A stretch of DNA of 64,000 nt from Pseudobdellovibrionaceae bacterium (GCA_020635055.1 JACKAN010000006.1:90901-154900); one strand, 5' to 3'; numbered from the stretch's first letter, positions 52,180-61,359 are shown. The notes: generated by a model not told the origin, from the sequence alone. Made by a program: numbers and translations.

Positions 52180-53326
52180 ACTGTAAAATTTTTTGACTGG
52201 CTTCTAGGTCAATATTTCTATGCTCTCCCAGGGCGATCATTCCATGTTCTTTAAGTTTTTCAACAACTTGGGCTAAATCTTCATTTGTAATCCCATATTC
52301 TTTGAGTCGAGTTTTGAGCCCTAGAGAAGAAAAAAATTCTTGAGTTTTTTGAATGGCTGTGTCGATAACAAGATCATTGGAGTTTTCTTTGATTCCCCAG
52401 ACTCTTCGACCAAATTGTATGAGTTTTTCTGATTTTAACTTTCTATTCCAATTCATTACTGAGGGTAGAATTACAGCTAGGGATTCTGCATGATCCAAGT
52501 CAAACAGAGCTGTCAATTCATGGCCAATCATGTGAGTGCTCCAGTCTTGAGGAACACCCAATCCTATCCAACCGTTTAGGGCTGTTGTAGTTGACCACAT
52601 AATATTCGCTCTTACGTCATAATCCTGCGAATTAGATAAAGCCTTTGGGCCCTCTTCGATTAAAGTCAGTAAAATCCCTTCTGCAAATCTATCCTGAATG
52701 GGTGAGTTTACGGGATAGGTTAGATATTGCTCCATAACATGTGTAAATGCATCGGCAACACCATTAGCAATGTATTTTGATGGTAAGCTCATAGTAAAAG
52801 TGGGATCTAAGATGGAAAACTGTGGATACATTTGAGCTCTGACAAATCCTAACTTATCATTTGTTGAAGATCTTGTAATAACAGAGGCAGAATTCATCTC
52901 CGAACCAGTGGCTGGCAATGTTAAAATAGTACCCAAAGGGATGGTTTTTTCCACAGGCAATTTTTTAATTATAATGTCCCAAGGATCTTCACCCTTATAG
53001 CCTGCAGCAACAGACATAAATTTCGTGGCATCAATAACGGATCCCCCACCCACTGCCAAAAGAAAATCTATATTTTTAATCCGAATTAATTCTACCGCCT
53101 TCATTGTATATTCATAAGTTGGATTGGGTTCTATACCTGAAAATTCATAAAAGTTAAAACCTTTAAGTTCTGAAACCACTTGGTCGTACAATCCGTTCTT
53201 CTTAATGCTTCCACCACCATAGACAAAAAGCACATTCGATGAAGGCGGTATTTCTTTTTTAATATTTTCAATTTGTCCGCGACCAAAAAAAATTTTTGTT
53301 GGGTTAAAATAAGTGAAGTTTTTCAT
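52169..53326 (-). CDS. Iron-type alcohol dehydrogenase (YqhD/BdhA-like)
   Basis: 385 residues, full length, group III metal-dependent alcohol dehydrogenase. LFVYGGGSIKKNGLYDQV and LLAVGGGSVIDATKFMSV are the NADP-binding loops, ILTLPATGSEMNSASVITR the conserved strand, and HVMEQYLTY and MIGHELTALFDLDHAES hold metal-ligand His residues. The GGGS-DATK set is typical of YqhD-like NADPH-dependent aldehyde reductases. It is co-oriented with and overlaps the flavin oxidoreductase. Confidence 0.88.
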   Translation of the reverse strand: MKNFTYFNPTKIFFGRGQIENIKKEIPPSSNVLFVYGGGSIKKNGLYDQVVSELKGFNFYEFSGIEPNPTYEYTMKAVELIRIKNIDFLLAVGGGSVIDATKFMSVAAGYKGEDPWDIIIKKLPVEKTIPLGTILTLPATGSEMNSASVITRSSTNDKLGFVRAQMYPQFSILDPTFTMSLPSKYIANGVADAFTHVMEQYLTYPVNSPIQDRFAEGILLTLIEEGPKALSNSQDYDVRANIMWSTTTALNGWIGLGVPQDWSTHMIGHELTALFDLDHAESLAVILPSVMNWNRKLKSEKLIQFGRRVWGIKENSNDLVIDTAIQKTQEFFSSLGLKTRLKEYGITNEDLAQVVEKLKEHGMIALGEHRNIDLEASQKILQYAL

Positions 53327-53413
53327 AAGATCTCCCTCTCGACCATTTTTATAAATATCATAGATCTCTATAAAAAAGTTTTAACAACTATTTAAGAATT
53401 ATGAAATTAAAAT

Positions 53414-54475
53414 CTAAGAATTCATAATAATTGATAATAGTAAAACTTGAGGGACAGTTACCAAAGGTAAAAACAAGGCAATCTTCCATGAGCGAGTGGT
53501 TTCTTTGATGGACATAATTTCAGTATAGTCAGTGGCAACCCCGGCCATTAAAAAGGTAAAGGCATTTCCCGGCGCTGCCGCTCGAGTGAAAATATCTGCA
53601 GCAATTGGTGTTGAGCCTTCGGAACAAACTTCTATAACAGTCGTAGCGGTCAAAGTAAGTAATAGTCCAATCAATGAAGGGCCAAAGTATGTTTTTAAAA
53701 ATTCTGTTGATACAAAAGATTGCAATAGTGCTGCGGCCACTATACCAAAGAAAAGCCATTTAAGAATGGGCTGGGAGTCCTTAATACCATCGACTATAAT
53801 ATTTTTTAAAGTGGTTATATTCCATGGAGTTTGATTTATTAGTTTTTTAATTTCATTTTTAAAATCAAAATCAGAGGGCAACGAATCTTCTCGATGCTGA
53901 TCGGGAAGTACGCCCCTCTTTACAAGTTCTTCAAATATAGCTCCTGAAATCAAAGCGATGACCATAGAGCCTAAAATGAAAAGTAAAGTCCAAGGTAGAC
54001 CAATAAGTGAAATTAAGATGAGGGTTAATGAAAATGAATTCCAAGGACTAGCTACAAGAAAAGCAATAGTTTGACCTAAGCTTGCTCCCCTCTCATAAAG
54101 TTTCATTCCCACCATAAGTATTCCGTGGCTACATAGATCTAATAGTAGACCCAAAAATGTGGCTCGTAAAAGTCCTTTAAAACCTTTGTGTCTGCCCAGA
54201 GCCGAAATGATCAATTCTCTTGGTACTAAATTGAGTGCCCCAACAAAAAAAATACCGAGGGCGATACCCCACCACATTTTATTAAGTAAATCATAAACCG
54301 CATGGGAAAAATGAAGCCAAGAATGAGGCATATCATTGAAAAAATAATTACTGAGATAAAAAACATAAGCGATAACAACTATAGAAAGACAAGCCCATAA
54401 TATATAATCTGTATTTTTATGGTCATGACAATCGGATGTATTTTCTGGCTGTGGAGTTGGGCAACATGAACTCAT
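53414..54475 (-). CDS. SO_0444/ArsP-like permease, putative metal exporter
   Basis: 353 residues. The cytoplasmic N-terminus is metal-ligand rich (CCPTPQPENTSDCHDH). About eight membrane helices are arranged as two halves of a DUF318-type permease: FLVASPWNSFSLTLILISL in the first and VIEVCSEGSTPIAADIF in the second. The C-S-E-G and GLLLDLCSHG motifs fit the SO_0444 copper/zinc permease group and distantly ArsP. It may export copper, zinc or arsenic species, which is an inference from the family. It stands alone, divergent from the Nmad2 gene. Confidence 0.75.
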   Translation of the reverse strand: MSSCCPTPQPENTSDCHDHKNTDYILWACLSIVVIAYVFYLSNYFFNDMPHSWLHFSHAVYDLLNKMWWGIALGIFFVGALNLVPRELIISALGRHKGFKGLLRATFLGLLLDLCSHGILMVGMKLYERGASLGQTIAFLVASPWNSFSLTLILISLIGLPWTLLFILGSMVIALISGAIFEELVKRGVLPDQHREDSLPSDFDFKNEIKKLINQTPWNITTLKNIIVDGIKDSQPILKWLFFGIVAAALLQSFVSTEFLKTYFGPSLIGLLLTLTATTVIEVCSEGSTPIAADIFTRAAAPGNAFTFLMAGVATDYTEIMSIKETTRSWKIALFLPLVTVPQVLLLSIIMNS

Positions 54476-54547
54476 ATATTTAGGATCTATATGATGATGC
54501 AGTGCAAGTCAATTTCTAAAGCCAGATTATAGTGATAGCTTAGGCCC

Positions 54548-55219
54548 ATGAGACTTTTTACTTATTGTTTAAAAAATGATTTTGGTGCTTCTCCTAATCC
54601 CTTTGGTGGATTTTGTACTATAGCTTTAACTAAACCCATTATTAGAAAAACGGCTAAGTTGGGAGATTGGATTGTAGGCCTGGCATCACCGGAGTCCGGC
54701 TTAAAGGAAGCGAACAGAAGAATTGTTTACGCAATGAAAGTCACTCAAATTATGGATTTTGCAGATTACGATATGTTTTGTCGCCAACAGTGTTCAGACA
54801 AAATACCAATAAGACCTTCAAAAACCTATGAACAATTTGTTGGAGATTGTATTTACGAATTTATTCCTGGAGTGGATGAACCAGTGCTTCGCGATAGTGT
54901 TCATGATGCTCGTAATATGGAATCGGATTTAAAAGGCGAAAAAGTTCTTATTAGTGACAAATATGTTTATTGGGGAAGTGAAGCCCCCGAGCTACCGCAA
55001 AACCTATGGAAAATTATTAAAAAGGGTAAGGGGCAACAAATAGAGAAAAATGCTCCATATATAAAAGATTTTTTAAAATTTATTTCTGAATTTGAAATAC
55101 CTGCTAACTTTGCTCCTCCTATCAGTAAAATTGAGAATTGGTATGGGGCTGAAAGCCGTGGGCAAAGTGCTGAAGCAGACTTAGAAGACAATCTTATCGA
55201 TGAAAAAATTGGCCAGTAG
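54548..55219 (+). CDS. Nucleotide modification associated domain 2 (Nmad2) protein
   Basis: 223 residues, one Nmad2-like domain. The opening LFTYCLKNDFGASPNPFGGF with CTIALTKPIIRKTAKLGDWI and VGLASPESGL is the family pattern. VYWGSEAPELPQ and a C-terminal charged tail follow. Nmad2 proteins occur near base-modification or restriction genes in phages and bacteria. Their activity is unproven, and a SAM- or nucleotide-handling role is only predicted. Nothing in this neighbourhood is a known partner. It has its own weak terminator and is divergent from the permease. Confidence 0.75.
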   Translation: MRLFTYCLKNDFGASPNPFGGFCTIALTKPIIRKTAKLGDWIVGLASPESGLKEANRRIVYAMKVTQIMDFADYDMFCRQQCSDKIPIRPSKTYEQFVGDCIYEFIPGVDEPVLRDSVHDARNMESDLKGEKVLISDKYVYWGSEAPELPQNLWKIIKKGKGQQIEKNAPYIKDFLKFISEFEIPANFAPPISKIENWYGAESRGQSAEADLEDNLIDEKIGQ

Positions 55220-55220
55220 T

Positions 55221-55246
55221 AAATCCTAATAAATGTAGGTTTTTTT
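55221..55246 (+). terminator. Weak terminator-like hairpin after the Nmad2 gene
   Basis: CCTA (55225-55228) and TAGG (55236-55239) with flanking A/T pairs form a short stem before seven T residues. It begins two bases after the stop codon. The stem is short, so efficiency is doubtful. The next 260 bases to the lipoprotein gene show nothing else I can name. Confidence 0.4.
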
Positions 55247-55509
55247 GTCTAACTGACAGCTCTATAAATTAGTTTGGCAATATAGTACAAATTGTTTAAA
55301 TTGACATAAGCACGGGAAATTATGTGAGTTTTGTTATTGGGCGCTCGATAATTAAGCAGCCAATGAGATTCTGTTTAAAAGATATTTAAAATATTGAGAA
55401 TTATTATTTTTAACATCAAATAGAGTCTCCTAAGCATCTGATTTTACTTACTGCTAATTGATTCTTATTGAGTCTCTTGGTCTAGTTTTTGCTTTAATAT
55501 TATATAGAT

Positions 55510-55974
55510 ATGAATAACTTAAGAATTCACTTTATAGTTTCATTAGCTTTTCTCATTTTGCTACAGTCCTGTGGTGGAGATGATGGTAGTTCTGGTGTTC
55601 AAGAACTTAAAGTGCCTTCGCCAGGCTTTTCTGTTTTTTGGGGCTCTTGTGATAACACTAACATCAATATCGAAGTAACTGAAAAATTTTTAACAAAAGA
55701 ACAATCTGTAGATCGTACTTGTCGCGAGTGGTACGGGGGATTCTTTTCAAATATTAACTTACAACAAGCCTGCGATAGTGTTTCTGAAGGAGTCCTTTCT
55801 GAAAACAATTGTTCAGAATTCGAATTATTAGGACTTTGCTCGGTTCCTATAGGAATCGAAAGTGAAACCAGATATTATTATTACAAAAACAATGGAACTC
55901 TATCAGATGCAAAGAAGAATTGTGAGTCATTAGATATTCATGCACACTGGTTGGATCTATCAATTAATGAATAA
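55510..55974 (+). CDS. Small Cys-rich lipoprotein, hypothetical
   Basis: 154 residues. The signal peptide ends in the lipobox LILLQSCGGDDGSS, with Cys-21 lipidated and Gly at +2. The mature part carries eight or so further Cys (FWGSCDNTN, VDRTCREWY, LQQACDSV, ENNCSEFE, LLGLCSVP), which suggests disulfide bonds in an outer-membrane or surface protein. No family is recognised. Confidence 0.6.
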   Translation: MNNLRIHFIVSLAFLILLQSCGGDDGSSGVQELKVPSPGFSVFWGSCDNTNINIEVTEKFLTKEQSVDRTCREWYGGFFSNINLQQACDSVSEGVLSENNCSEFELLGLCSVPIGIESETRYYYYKNNGTLSDAKKNCESLDIHAHWLDLSINE

Positions 55975-56151
55975 TTCATTCAAAATTACATGGTGACACT
56001 AAATACCCAGTTGCAAAACGCACCTACAATTACAGAGAAGCAAAAGTCATTTTGACTCCAAAACTCATTGAAAAGGTTAATTATTGTTAAAATATTTTTG
56101 GCATGTCTCATGCTTAGGAGATGCTGTGGGTGTTTAAAAAGGGAGATGCCA

Positions 56152-57012
56152 ATGAAAAAATCAATTGTAATGTCAGTTTTAGTTTCACTATTGAGTTTTG
56201 CACTAATAAGTGAAGCTGCGCCAGGCCGAGGACATCGTGGAGACCGTGGCGGAGGTAGGGGTCCCATTGATAATGGGAGAGATGATAGAAGATTGCCACC
56301 GCAATCCGAGAGATTAGTGATTGAGATGGGAGATTCACTCTATCAAGGAAGAGATAACATTATTTATTTAAAAAGAGAACTTATGGCAATTTATCCAAGA
56401 ATGGATTTTCAGAATATGGAATTGGATGGAGTTCGAATTGTTGCAAAGTCTCGCCATGGTATGGGAACTGCTGAGCTTGTAGTTGGACAAGTCGGAAAAG
56501 ATCGAAAGAGAGTGGGTGGTAGACCAGAAGACTTTCACTCAAATTGGCCCTATACCTATGATCGAGTAGAACTCGATAACTATGGAAGTTCTATGGGAGC
56601 CTGGCAAATCCATCTGGATGGTAACATCAAAGTAAAAAGAGTGGTTGTGTTTGTTTCAGTAGATCGACGTGATGGTGGTTATCGTCCGCCAAGAATGAGA
56701 TACCTAAGTGCAGGTGAGGGAAGTTTTGATAAAATTGGATATAACAAAAGGACTTTCGCTGTAAACCTTAGTGGAGTAGAAGAGATTTCTATACAAGGTG
56801 AAAACAGATCTCTAGAAGTAAGACAAGTGAGAGTTTACTTTGGCAATGGATCTAGCCAAATTATAAGTGGACTTTCTGGCAATATTCGAGAGGGACAAAT
56901 AAAAACAGTACTTATTAATTCACGACATGTAAATTATATCGAAGTGGAAGCTACATCTTTAGATATTTTTGGTGGCCTTGGAAAACTGAGCGTAGAAGTA
57001 GGCTATCGCTAA
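56152..57012 (+). CDS. Exported beta-rich hypothetical protein, DUF2541-like C-terminus
   Basis: 286 residues from the ATG at 56152, which has GGGAG upstream; the frame continues to 56068 without purpose. A signal peptide (MSVLVSLLSFALISEAA) leads into a Gly/Arg-rich segment (RGHRGDRGGGRGP) and two beta-rich units. The second, with a VRQVRVYFGNGSSQIISGLS core, resembles DUF2541-type beta-sandwiches. The first (IVAKSRHGMGTAELVVGQVG) may be a lectin-like repeat. It is followed directly by a strong terminator. No function is recognised. Confidence 0.6.
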   Translation: MKKSIVMSVLVSLLSFALISEAAPGRGHRGDRGGGRGPIDNGRDDRRLPPQSERLVIEMGDSLYQGRDNIIYLKRELMAIYPRMDFQNMELDGVRIVAKSRHGMGTAELVVGQVGKDRKRVGGRPEDFHSNWPYTYDRVELDNYGSSMGAWQIHLDGNIKVKRVVVFVSVDRRDGGYRPPRMRYLSAGEGSFDKIGYNKRTFAVNLSGVEEISIQGENRSLEVRQVRVYFGNGSSQIISGLSGNIREGQIKTVLINSRHVNYIEVEATSLDIFGGLGKLSVEVGYR

Positions 57013-57044
57013 TTTCGGAGTTCTAGGCACTATTTCTTATCACG

Positions 57045-57074
57045 GGATGTCATTGAGTGATGGCATCCTTTTTT
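57045..57074 (+). terminator. Rho-independent terminator after the exported DUF2541-like gene
   Basis: GGATGTCA at 57045-57052 pairs with TGGCATCC at 57061-57068 (one G-U pair), with an 8-base loop and six T residues after it. It is 33 bases past the stop codon. It is the strongest plus-strand terminator hairpin in the window. Confidence 0.85.
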
Positions 57075-57218
57075 CTTAGAATGTATATCTTAACTTTCAA
57101 ACCTGTAAATCTGACAAGCATTGGATTCACATTTAACTGTAAAAATTAGCAAAAAAAACTTTTCATTGATTCGCATTGGGTTTTAGTTCAATATCTGGGG
57201 TTAATTTAGGGGGGGTAA

Positions 57219-57863
57219 ATGATTCGTTTAATCCTAGTTACCTTATTTTACTTCAGTTTTTCTTTCGTATGGGCCATGGAAGATCATTGTGTCACAGATT
57301 GTTCCGATAGTTGTCAACAACAAGCAGTAAATGCAGAAAAGGCCATTGTTTCACAATTAAGAGTTTGTAGAGGAGATGCCCCCACACTTACTGTGCCGGA
57401 ATGTGCGCAAGCTTGCTCTAAGGGTTGTAAAGCGGTCATGCGCGGTCAACTACAACTTGTTGTCGAATTTTATGAGTACTGTGGTGGTGGAAATGGTTCT
57501 TTAGGTCGTTTACAATGTGTAAATACCCAAGATGGCTATGTCATAATGAACACTCATTCTCTAAAATATATTGGCGATCCCTTTAGTCGCTCTGGTGATT
57601 GTGATGAGGCTGCAAATACACTCAATTATAGTGTTTTTTGTGCGAAATACTCTGGAGGCTATGCTGTCTTCAATTTGTTAGGTCAAAGATTGGGTGAAGA
57701 CTCAACATTTATGAATCAATGTGTAGAGACCATTATGACAGAGAAAAACGATAAGATGTGCGCAAAAGTTTCCTTAAATAACTACGGTATTTATGATTTA
57801 AGAACTATGCAAAGAGTGGGTAAAGATTATACCTTCTTGAGTTCTTGTAAACAGGATTTATAA
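57219..57863 (+). CDS. Exported Cys-rich protein with three tandem repeats
   Basis: 214 residues. The signal peptide is LILVTLFYFSFSFVWA. The mature N-terminal part holds a CVTDCSDSC and a CAQACSKGC motif. From residue 100 three repeats of 28-30 residues each begin and end in Cys (C100-C128, C141-C168, C181-C210), with a shared pattern of a GY/NY core, a G after an Ile/Leu/Val, and a Phe four to five residues before the closing Cys. The repeats may form disulfide-closed hairpins. The start has a run of seven G before it (GGGGGGGTAAATG). No family is recognised. Confidence 0.6.
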   Translation: MIRLILVTLFYFSFSFVWAMEDHCVTDCSDSCQQQAVNAEKAIVSQLRVCRGDAPTLTVPECAQACSKGCKAVMRGQLQLVVEFYEYCGGGNGSLGRLQCVNTQDGYVIMNTHSLKYIGDPFSRSGDCDEAANTLNYSVFCAKYSGGYAVFNLLGQRLGEDSTFMNQCVETIMTEKNDKMCAKVSLNNYGIYDLRTMQRVGKDYTFLSSCKQDL

Positions 57864-58262
57864 TTAAATTCTGTATAGGAAAGTCACGATATAAAATATC
57901 ACACCAACTATGGCCATATAAGCGAATAGAATGTTAAATTGTTCGTGAACTCTTTTAAGATTACTTACAGAGTGGTTTTTTAAGAAGGCTTTGATTAAAA
58001 ACATAGCTCGCCAAAGTAATATTGATAACATAATAAAAACAGCACCAAAGAAGAATCCTTGGGTCATATACTCTAAACCTTTAGATACCGACCAGACAAC
58101 TTCGAAGCCCGCAACAATGACGGTTAAAACATAAAGAACCTTTAACCACATTGAAATTTGTTTTAAACTTTGATTGAGTTCATTTTCGGTGAACCGAGCT
58201 ATTTTACGTTGATCTTCTTCAGCCTTTTCCGATCTTCGTTGATTTAATCTTCTTTCTGACAT
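57864..58262 (-). CDS. Small membrane protein, three helices
   Basis: 132 residues. A charged N-terminus (ERRLNQRRSEKAEEDQRK) is followed by three membrane segments (LKVLYVLTVIVAGFEVVWSV, FFFGAVFIMLSILLWRAMF and ILFAYMAIVGVIFYIVTF). It begins one base after the stop of the convergent Cys-rich gene and has no recognised family. A short coiled or amphipathic stretch precedes the first helix. Confidence 0.55.
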   Translation of the reverse strand: MSERRLNQRRSEKAEEDQRKIARFTENELNQSLKQISMWLKVLYVLTVIVAGFEVVWSVSKGLEYMTQGFFFGAVFIMLSILLWRAMFLIKAFLKNHSVSNLKRVHEQFNILFAYMAIVGVIFYIVTFLYRI

Positions 58263-58328
58263 AATTTAATTTTATTCTTAAAGGTTCTAATTAAGAAGTG
58301 TGTGAATTATATTTGGACCTAAGTTGAG

Positions 58329-59426
58329 TTATTTATTACCTGCAGGTACTTTTTGGAACTCTGACCACTCTTTCCAACCACCATCGAATACGCTTATTTT
58401 TTGCCAACCTATTATCATAGCATAGAAGAATGCCTCAGAAGCTCTCCAGCCAGTTCCACAGTAAAATGAAACCCTTTTTTCTTTATGTATTCCAGCATCA
58501 CTCCAAAATTCTAATATTTCTTCTGCAGGTCGCATGGTGTTGTCTGGATTCCTAAAATCCTCTAAATGATTGGCATCTGTACCTCCGTGACCCCAAACGG
58601 CTCCAGGAATATCTCCTTTAGCAGAAATATAGTTATATCCACTGGTCAGACCCTTGTGTTCTTGCCAAGATCTTATACTCACCAATACAGAATTTAGAGG
58701 GTCATTTAAATGTTCTATGGCTTGTGGCATACTTATCATAGTTTCTGGTTGGCTAGGAAATGCTACTCCAAAACTATTTTTCTTTAAAAATTTTTTAGCT
58801 TGTCCTGTTGAGATTCCACCTCCGTTCATTTTCCAAAGGTCCCAACCGCCATCGAGCAGTCTTACATCCTTAACTCCTGCATATATTAATATTACTGCGA
58901 CTCTAGCAGCAGCTAAACTGTCTCGATTATATAGAATCACTTTTGTTTCAGCGTCGATTCCCAAATCTAAAATATTTCTAATTAGTGTCTTATCATCCTT
59001 CTTGTTCCAGAGTGGACCTTCTTCAAAAAGATCTGTGTTTATGTAACCAGCCCCTAAAACGTGTCCATTTAAAAATTCTTGTGAAGGATTGCCCCAAGAA
59101 ACTTCGAAAATATTAAATTTGTTAATATTTTCTTTTTTAGCCAACCAAGTTGCTGGAACTAATTTCTCATATTTTTCGATTTTATGTAAATGAGAACTGT
59201 TTTGAAGAGCATCAGTAATTTTAAAAATATTTTTGTAGCCTATTTTTTCTAACTGATTTTTAACTAATTCTATATCTTTTTGATTACCATAAAGACCATA
59301 AGTTAAATTTTTTGATAATTTTTTCTTCTTTAATAGATCTAAGATGGCTCTCTGTTTCATATTAGGGAACCAAGAGGCAGAAAGCAAAATTGCCCCATCT
59401 TCATGTCCGCCAATATCCGTTTCCAT
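58329..59426 (-). pseudogene. Multi-rhodanese sulfurtransferase, C-terminal fragment after IS insertion
   Basis: 361 codons from 59414, plus codons contributed by the target repeat and the IS end. Three rhodanese-like regions are seen. The first has no Cys (LTYGLYGNQKDIELVKNQ). The second has Asn in place of the catalytic Cys (KVILYNRDSLAAARVAV, LLDGGWDLW). The third is complete (VSFYCGTGWRASEAFFYAM, FDGGWKEWSE). The ATG at 59426 comes from the IS end, which reads outward CAT. Joined with the 60711-60884 fragment it makes a 419-residue exported protein. Only the C-terminal domain can move sulfur. Confidence 0.82.
59415..59423. repeat. 9-bp target duplication, left copy
   Basis: ATCCGTTTC directly repeats at 60711-60719 on the other side of the IS4-family element. 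On the minus strand it reads GAAACGGAT (Glu-Thr-Asp), the last codons of the upstream fragment. Confidence 0.92.
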
Positions 59427-60710
59427 AGCTGTCCGGTTCGGAGCGTAGCATAAATTGAAAAAGGCCCGATTCTAGGGTATTTGAAGGTGGTTCGACTAAA
59501 AACTACTTTCCAAATACACACTGGAGATCAAGCCTTGGCCCAAAATACTGTTTTTCATCAAGTAATCAAGTTAATTCCTAGATCAGAGTTTCAATCATGC
59601 GTTTCAAAAAACAACGGCGACAAAGGAGTACGTTCCTTAGACTGCTGGACTTGGTTTGGATCTCTGCTCTTTGGTCAATTAACCGGACACGACAGCATCA
59701 GAGCCATTGAGCGTGTATTTTCTACTCAGGACGGTCAATTTAAAAAACTTGGATTTGGCCCTGTTAGAAAAAGTACTTTGGCAGATGCTAACAAAAGTAG
59801 GCCTGTAGAAGTACTTGAAGACCTTTTCCAATACCTTTTAGGCAGGGCTTATCAAGTGGCACCATCAAAACACAAAAACCTTAAGTTAAAAGGCGATGTC
59901 TTTGCCATGGACTCAACAACAATTGAGTTGTGCTTGAGCCTTTGTCCCTGGGCTCAGTTCCACCATGGAAAGGGCGCTACAAAGCTTCACACAGCGATTG
60001 ATGTTGCAAATGACCTTCCTCAGTTTGCTGTTATCACACCTGGAAAAGTTCACGATATGAGGGCTATTAAAAATGAAGTTTCTTTTCCTCCCAAATCTAC
60101 TGTAGTGGTTGATCGAGGCTATATTGATTATTCATGGCTTAATGAACTCAACCAGACAGGTGTATATTTTGTCACCAAGTCAAAGGCCAATATGAAGTTT
60201 AAGGTTGTTGAGAGTCGACCAACGAACCGGACACGAGGGCACATGTGTGATCAAGTAATTTACCTAAAAAGTGCTGTTGGCAGTAAATACAAAGGCAAGC
60301 TCAGGCGTATTTCCTATAACTGCCCTGACACAGGAAAGAGACTGACCTTTATTACCAACAGGTTTGATCTAGCAGTTCAGACAATTTGTGATCTTTATAA
60401 GGCACGGTGGAAAGTGGAACTTTTCTTTAAAACTTTAAAGCAAAATTTAAAGATCAAAAAATTCCTTGGAACCACTGCTAATGCTGTGAAAGCTCAGATT
60501 TTAGTAGCGTTGATTTCATTTCTACTTTTACAGATCTTAAGGTTTAGTTTTAAGACAAGTATCTCAATCCCAGATCTAATGGCGGTTGTAGGCACATTAC
60601 TCCTCTTAAAACAGCCACTGAAGGACCTTATAGGGGATCTACCTCGCGTAACCCGTCATCCGCCGGGACTTCAGCTTATGCTTTTTTAATAATTAAACCG
60701 GACAGCAATG
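59424..60710 (+). mobile_element. IS4-family insertion sequence with DUF4372 transposase
   Basis: 1287 bp between the two 9-bp target repeats. The ends are CATAGCTGTCCGGTT (left) and, on the opposite strand, CATTGCTGTCCGGTT (right), a 15-bp inverted repeat with one mismatch. It contains one intact transposase gene. All of this marks a recent, complete insertion. It splits the rhodanese gene. Confidence 0.92.
59481..60689 (+). CDS. IS4-family transposase, DUF4372 plus DDE domain
   Basis: 402 residues from a TTG start. The N-terminal DUF4372 domain is seen in NTVFHQVIKLIPRSEF and DCWTWFGSLLFGQLTGHDSI. The DDE residues lie in VFAMDSTTIELCLSL (first Asp), STVVVDRGYIDYSWL (second Asp) and YKARWKVELFFKTLKQNLK (Glu in the Y-R-K-E-type signature). 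The gene is uninterrupted, so the element should be able to transpose. Confidence 0.92.
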   Translation: MKVVRLKTTFQIHTGDQALAQNTVFHQVIKLIPRSEFQSCVSKNNGDKGVRSLDCWTWFGSLLFGQLTGHDSIRAIERVFSTQDGQFKKLGFGPVRKSTLADANKSRPVEVLEDLFQYLLGRAYQVAPSKHKNLKLKGDVFAMDSTTIELCLSLCPWAQFHHGKGATKLHTAIDVANDLPQFAVITPGKVHDMRAIKNEVSFPPKSTVVVDRGYIDYSWLNELNQTGVYFVTKSKANMKFKVVESRPTNRTRGHMCDQVIYLKSAVGSKYKGKLRRISYNCPDTGKRLTFITNRFDLAVQTICDLYKARWKVELFFKTLKQNLKIKKFLGTTANAVKAQILVALISFLLLQILRFSFKTSISIPDLMAVVGTLLLLKQPLKDLIGDLPRVTRHPPGLQLMLF

Positions 60711-60884
60711 ATCCGTTTCATTAATTTTCCAACCATTATATAGGGAGCTATTTCTGGTATCTATGAGCCGACCTTGTTTCTTTTTTAGTTCAGAGAGACT
60801 GATCGCAATCTGTGAGAAAGCCGATTGAGCGGAGATAAAAAATAATAAAATTATAAGGATTTTTAGTTTAGATTTATGCCACAT
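60693..60884 (-). pseudogene. Rhodanese sulfurtransferase, N-terminal fragment before IS insertion
   Basis: 58 genuine codons (60711-60884), then six read into the IS. A signal peptide (LKILIILLFFISAQSAFS) is followed by IAISLSELKKKQGRLIDTRN, the start of a rhodanese domain, and SSLYNGWKINETD. The last three residues equal those at the start of the downstream fragment, so the original frame reads GWKINETDIGGHEDG. The intact gene was exported, which is unusual for a multi-rhodanese protein of this size but is known for periplasmic sulfurtransferases. Confidence 0.85.
60711..60719. repeat. 9-bp target duplication, right copy
   Basis: ATCCGTTTC, identical to 59415-59423. The bases beyond it on each side differ, so the duplication is exactly nine, within the IS4-family range. 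Confidence 0.92.
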
Positions 60885-60960
60885 ATATAGATATCGGCTA
60901 ATTGATTTTTGACTTTAATTAATTAATTTTGAGTGCCTAATGAACAAATTTAAAGCTATT

Positions 60961-61359
60961 TTAATGTAACCATCGATCCTGGATTTTTTTTCTGATATTT
61001 TCGCGTACAGTTCTAAAAAGTTTCAACTGATCATTTTGTGATAAGTTTGAGTTGGCGGGGTCTGGGAAAGGCCAGTGTTCTTTTTGGCAACGGTTTGGAA
61101 CTATAGGGCAGACTTCTTCGTGGCACAAAGTGATAATCAAATCTATCTTGTCTAAGGGAATATCATCTAAACTTTTGGAGCTCTGTTTGCTAATATCAAT
61201 ACCTATCTCAGTCATGGATTTAACAGCCAATGGGTTAAGTCGACTGGGTTGAGAGCCAGCACTGTAAATTTCAAAACTATTTCCCAAATAATGACGAGCT
61301 AAACCTTCAGCCATTTGACTACGAGCGGAGTTAGCGACACACATAAAAAGTATTTTCAT
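60961..61359 (-). CDS. arsC: Arsenate reductase, thioredoxin-coupled (low-MW phosphatase fold)
   Basis: 132 residues. The P-loop FMCVANSARSQMAEGLARHY carries the CX5R motif. The extra cysteines needed for the thioredoxin-linked mechanism lie in ITLCHEEVCPIVPNRC. EHWPFPDPANSNLSQND holds the Asp general acid (DPA). The enzyme reduces arsenate to arsenite. No arsenite pump lies next to it; the SO_0444-like permease 7 kb away is a possible functional partner but not an operon member. Confidence 0.85.
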   Translation of the reverse strand: MKILFMCVANSARSQMAEGLARHYLGNSFEIYSAGSQPSRLNPLAVKSMTEIGIDISKQSSKSLDDIPLDKIDLIITLCHEEVCPIVPNRCQKEHWPFPDPANSNLSQNDQLKLFRTVRENIRKKIQDRWLH

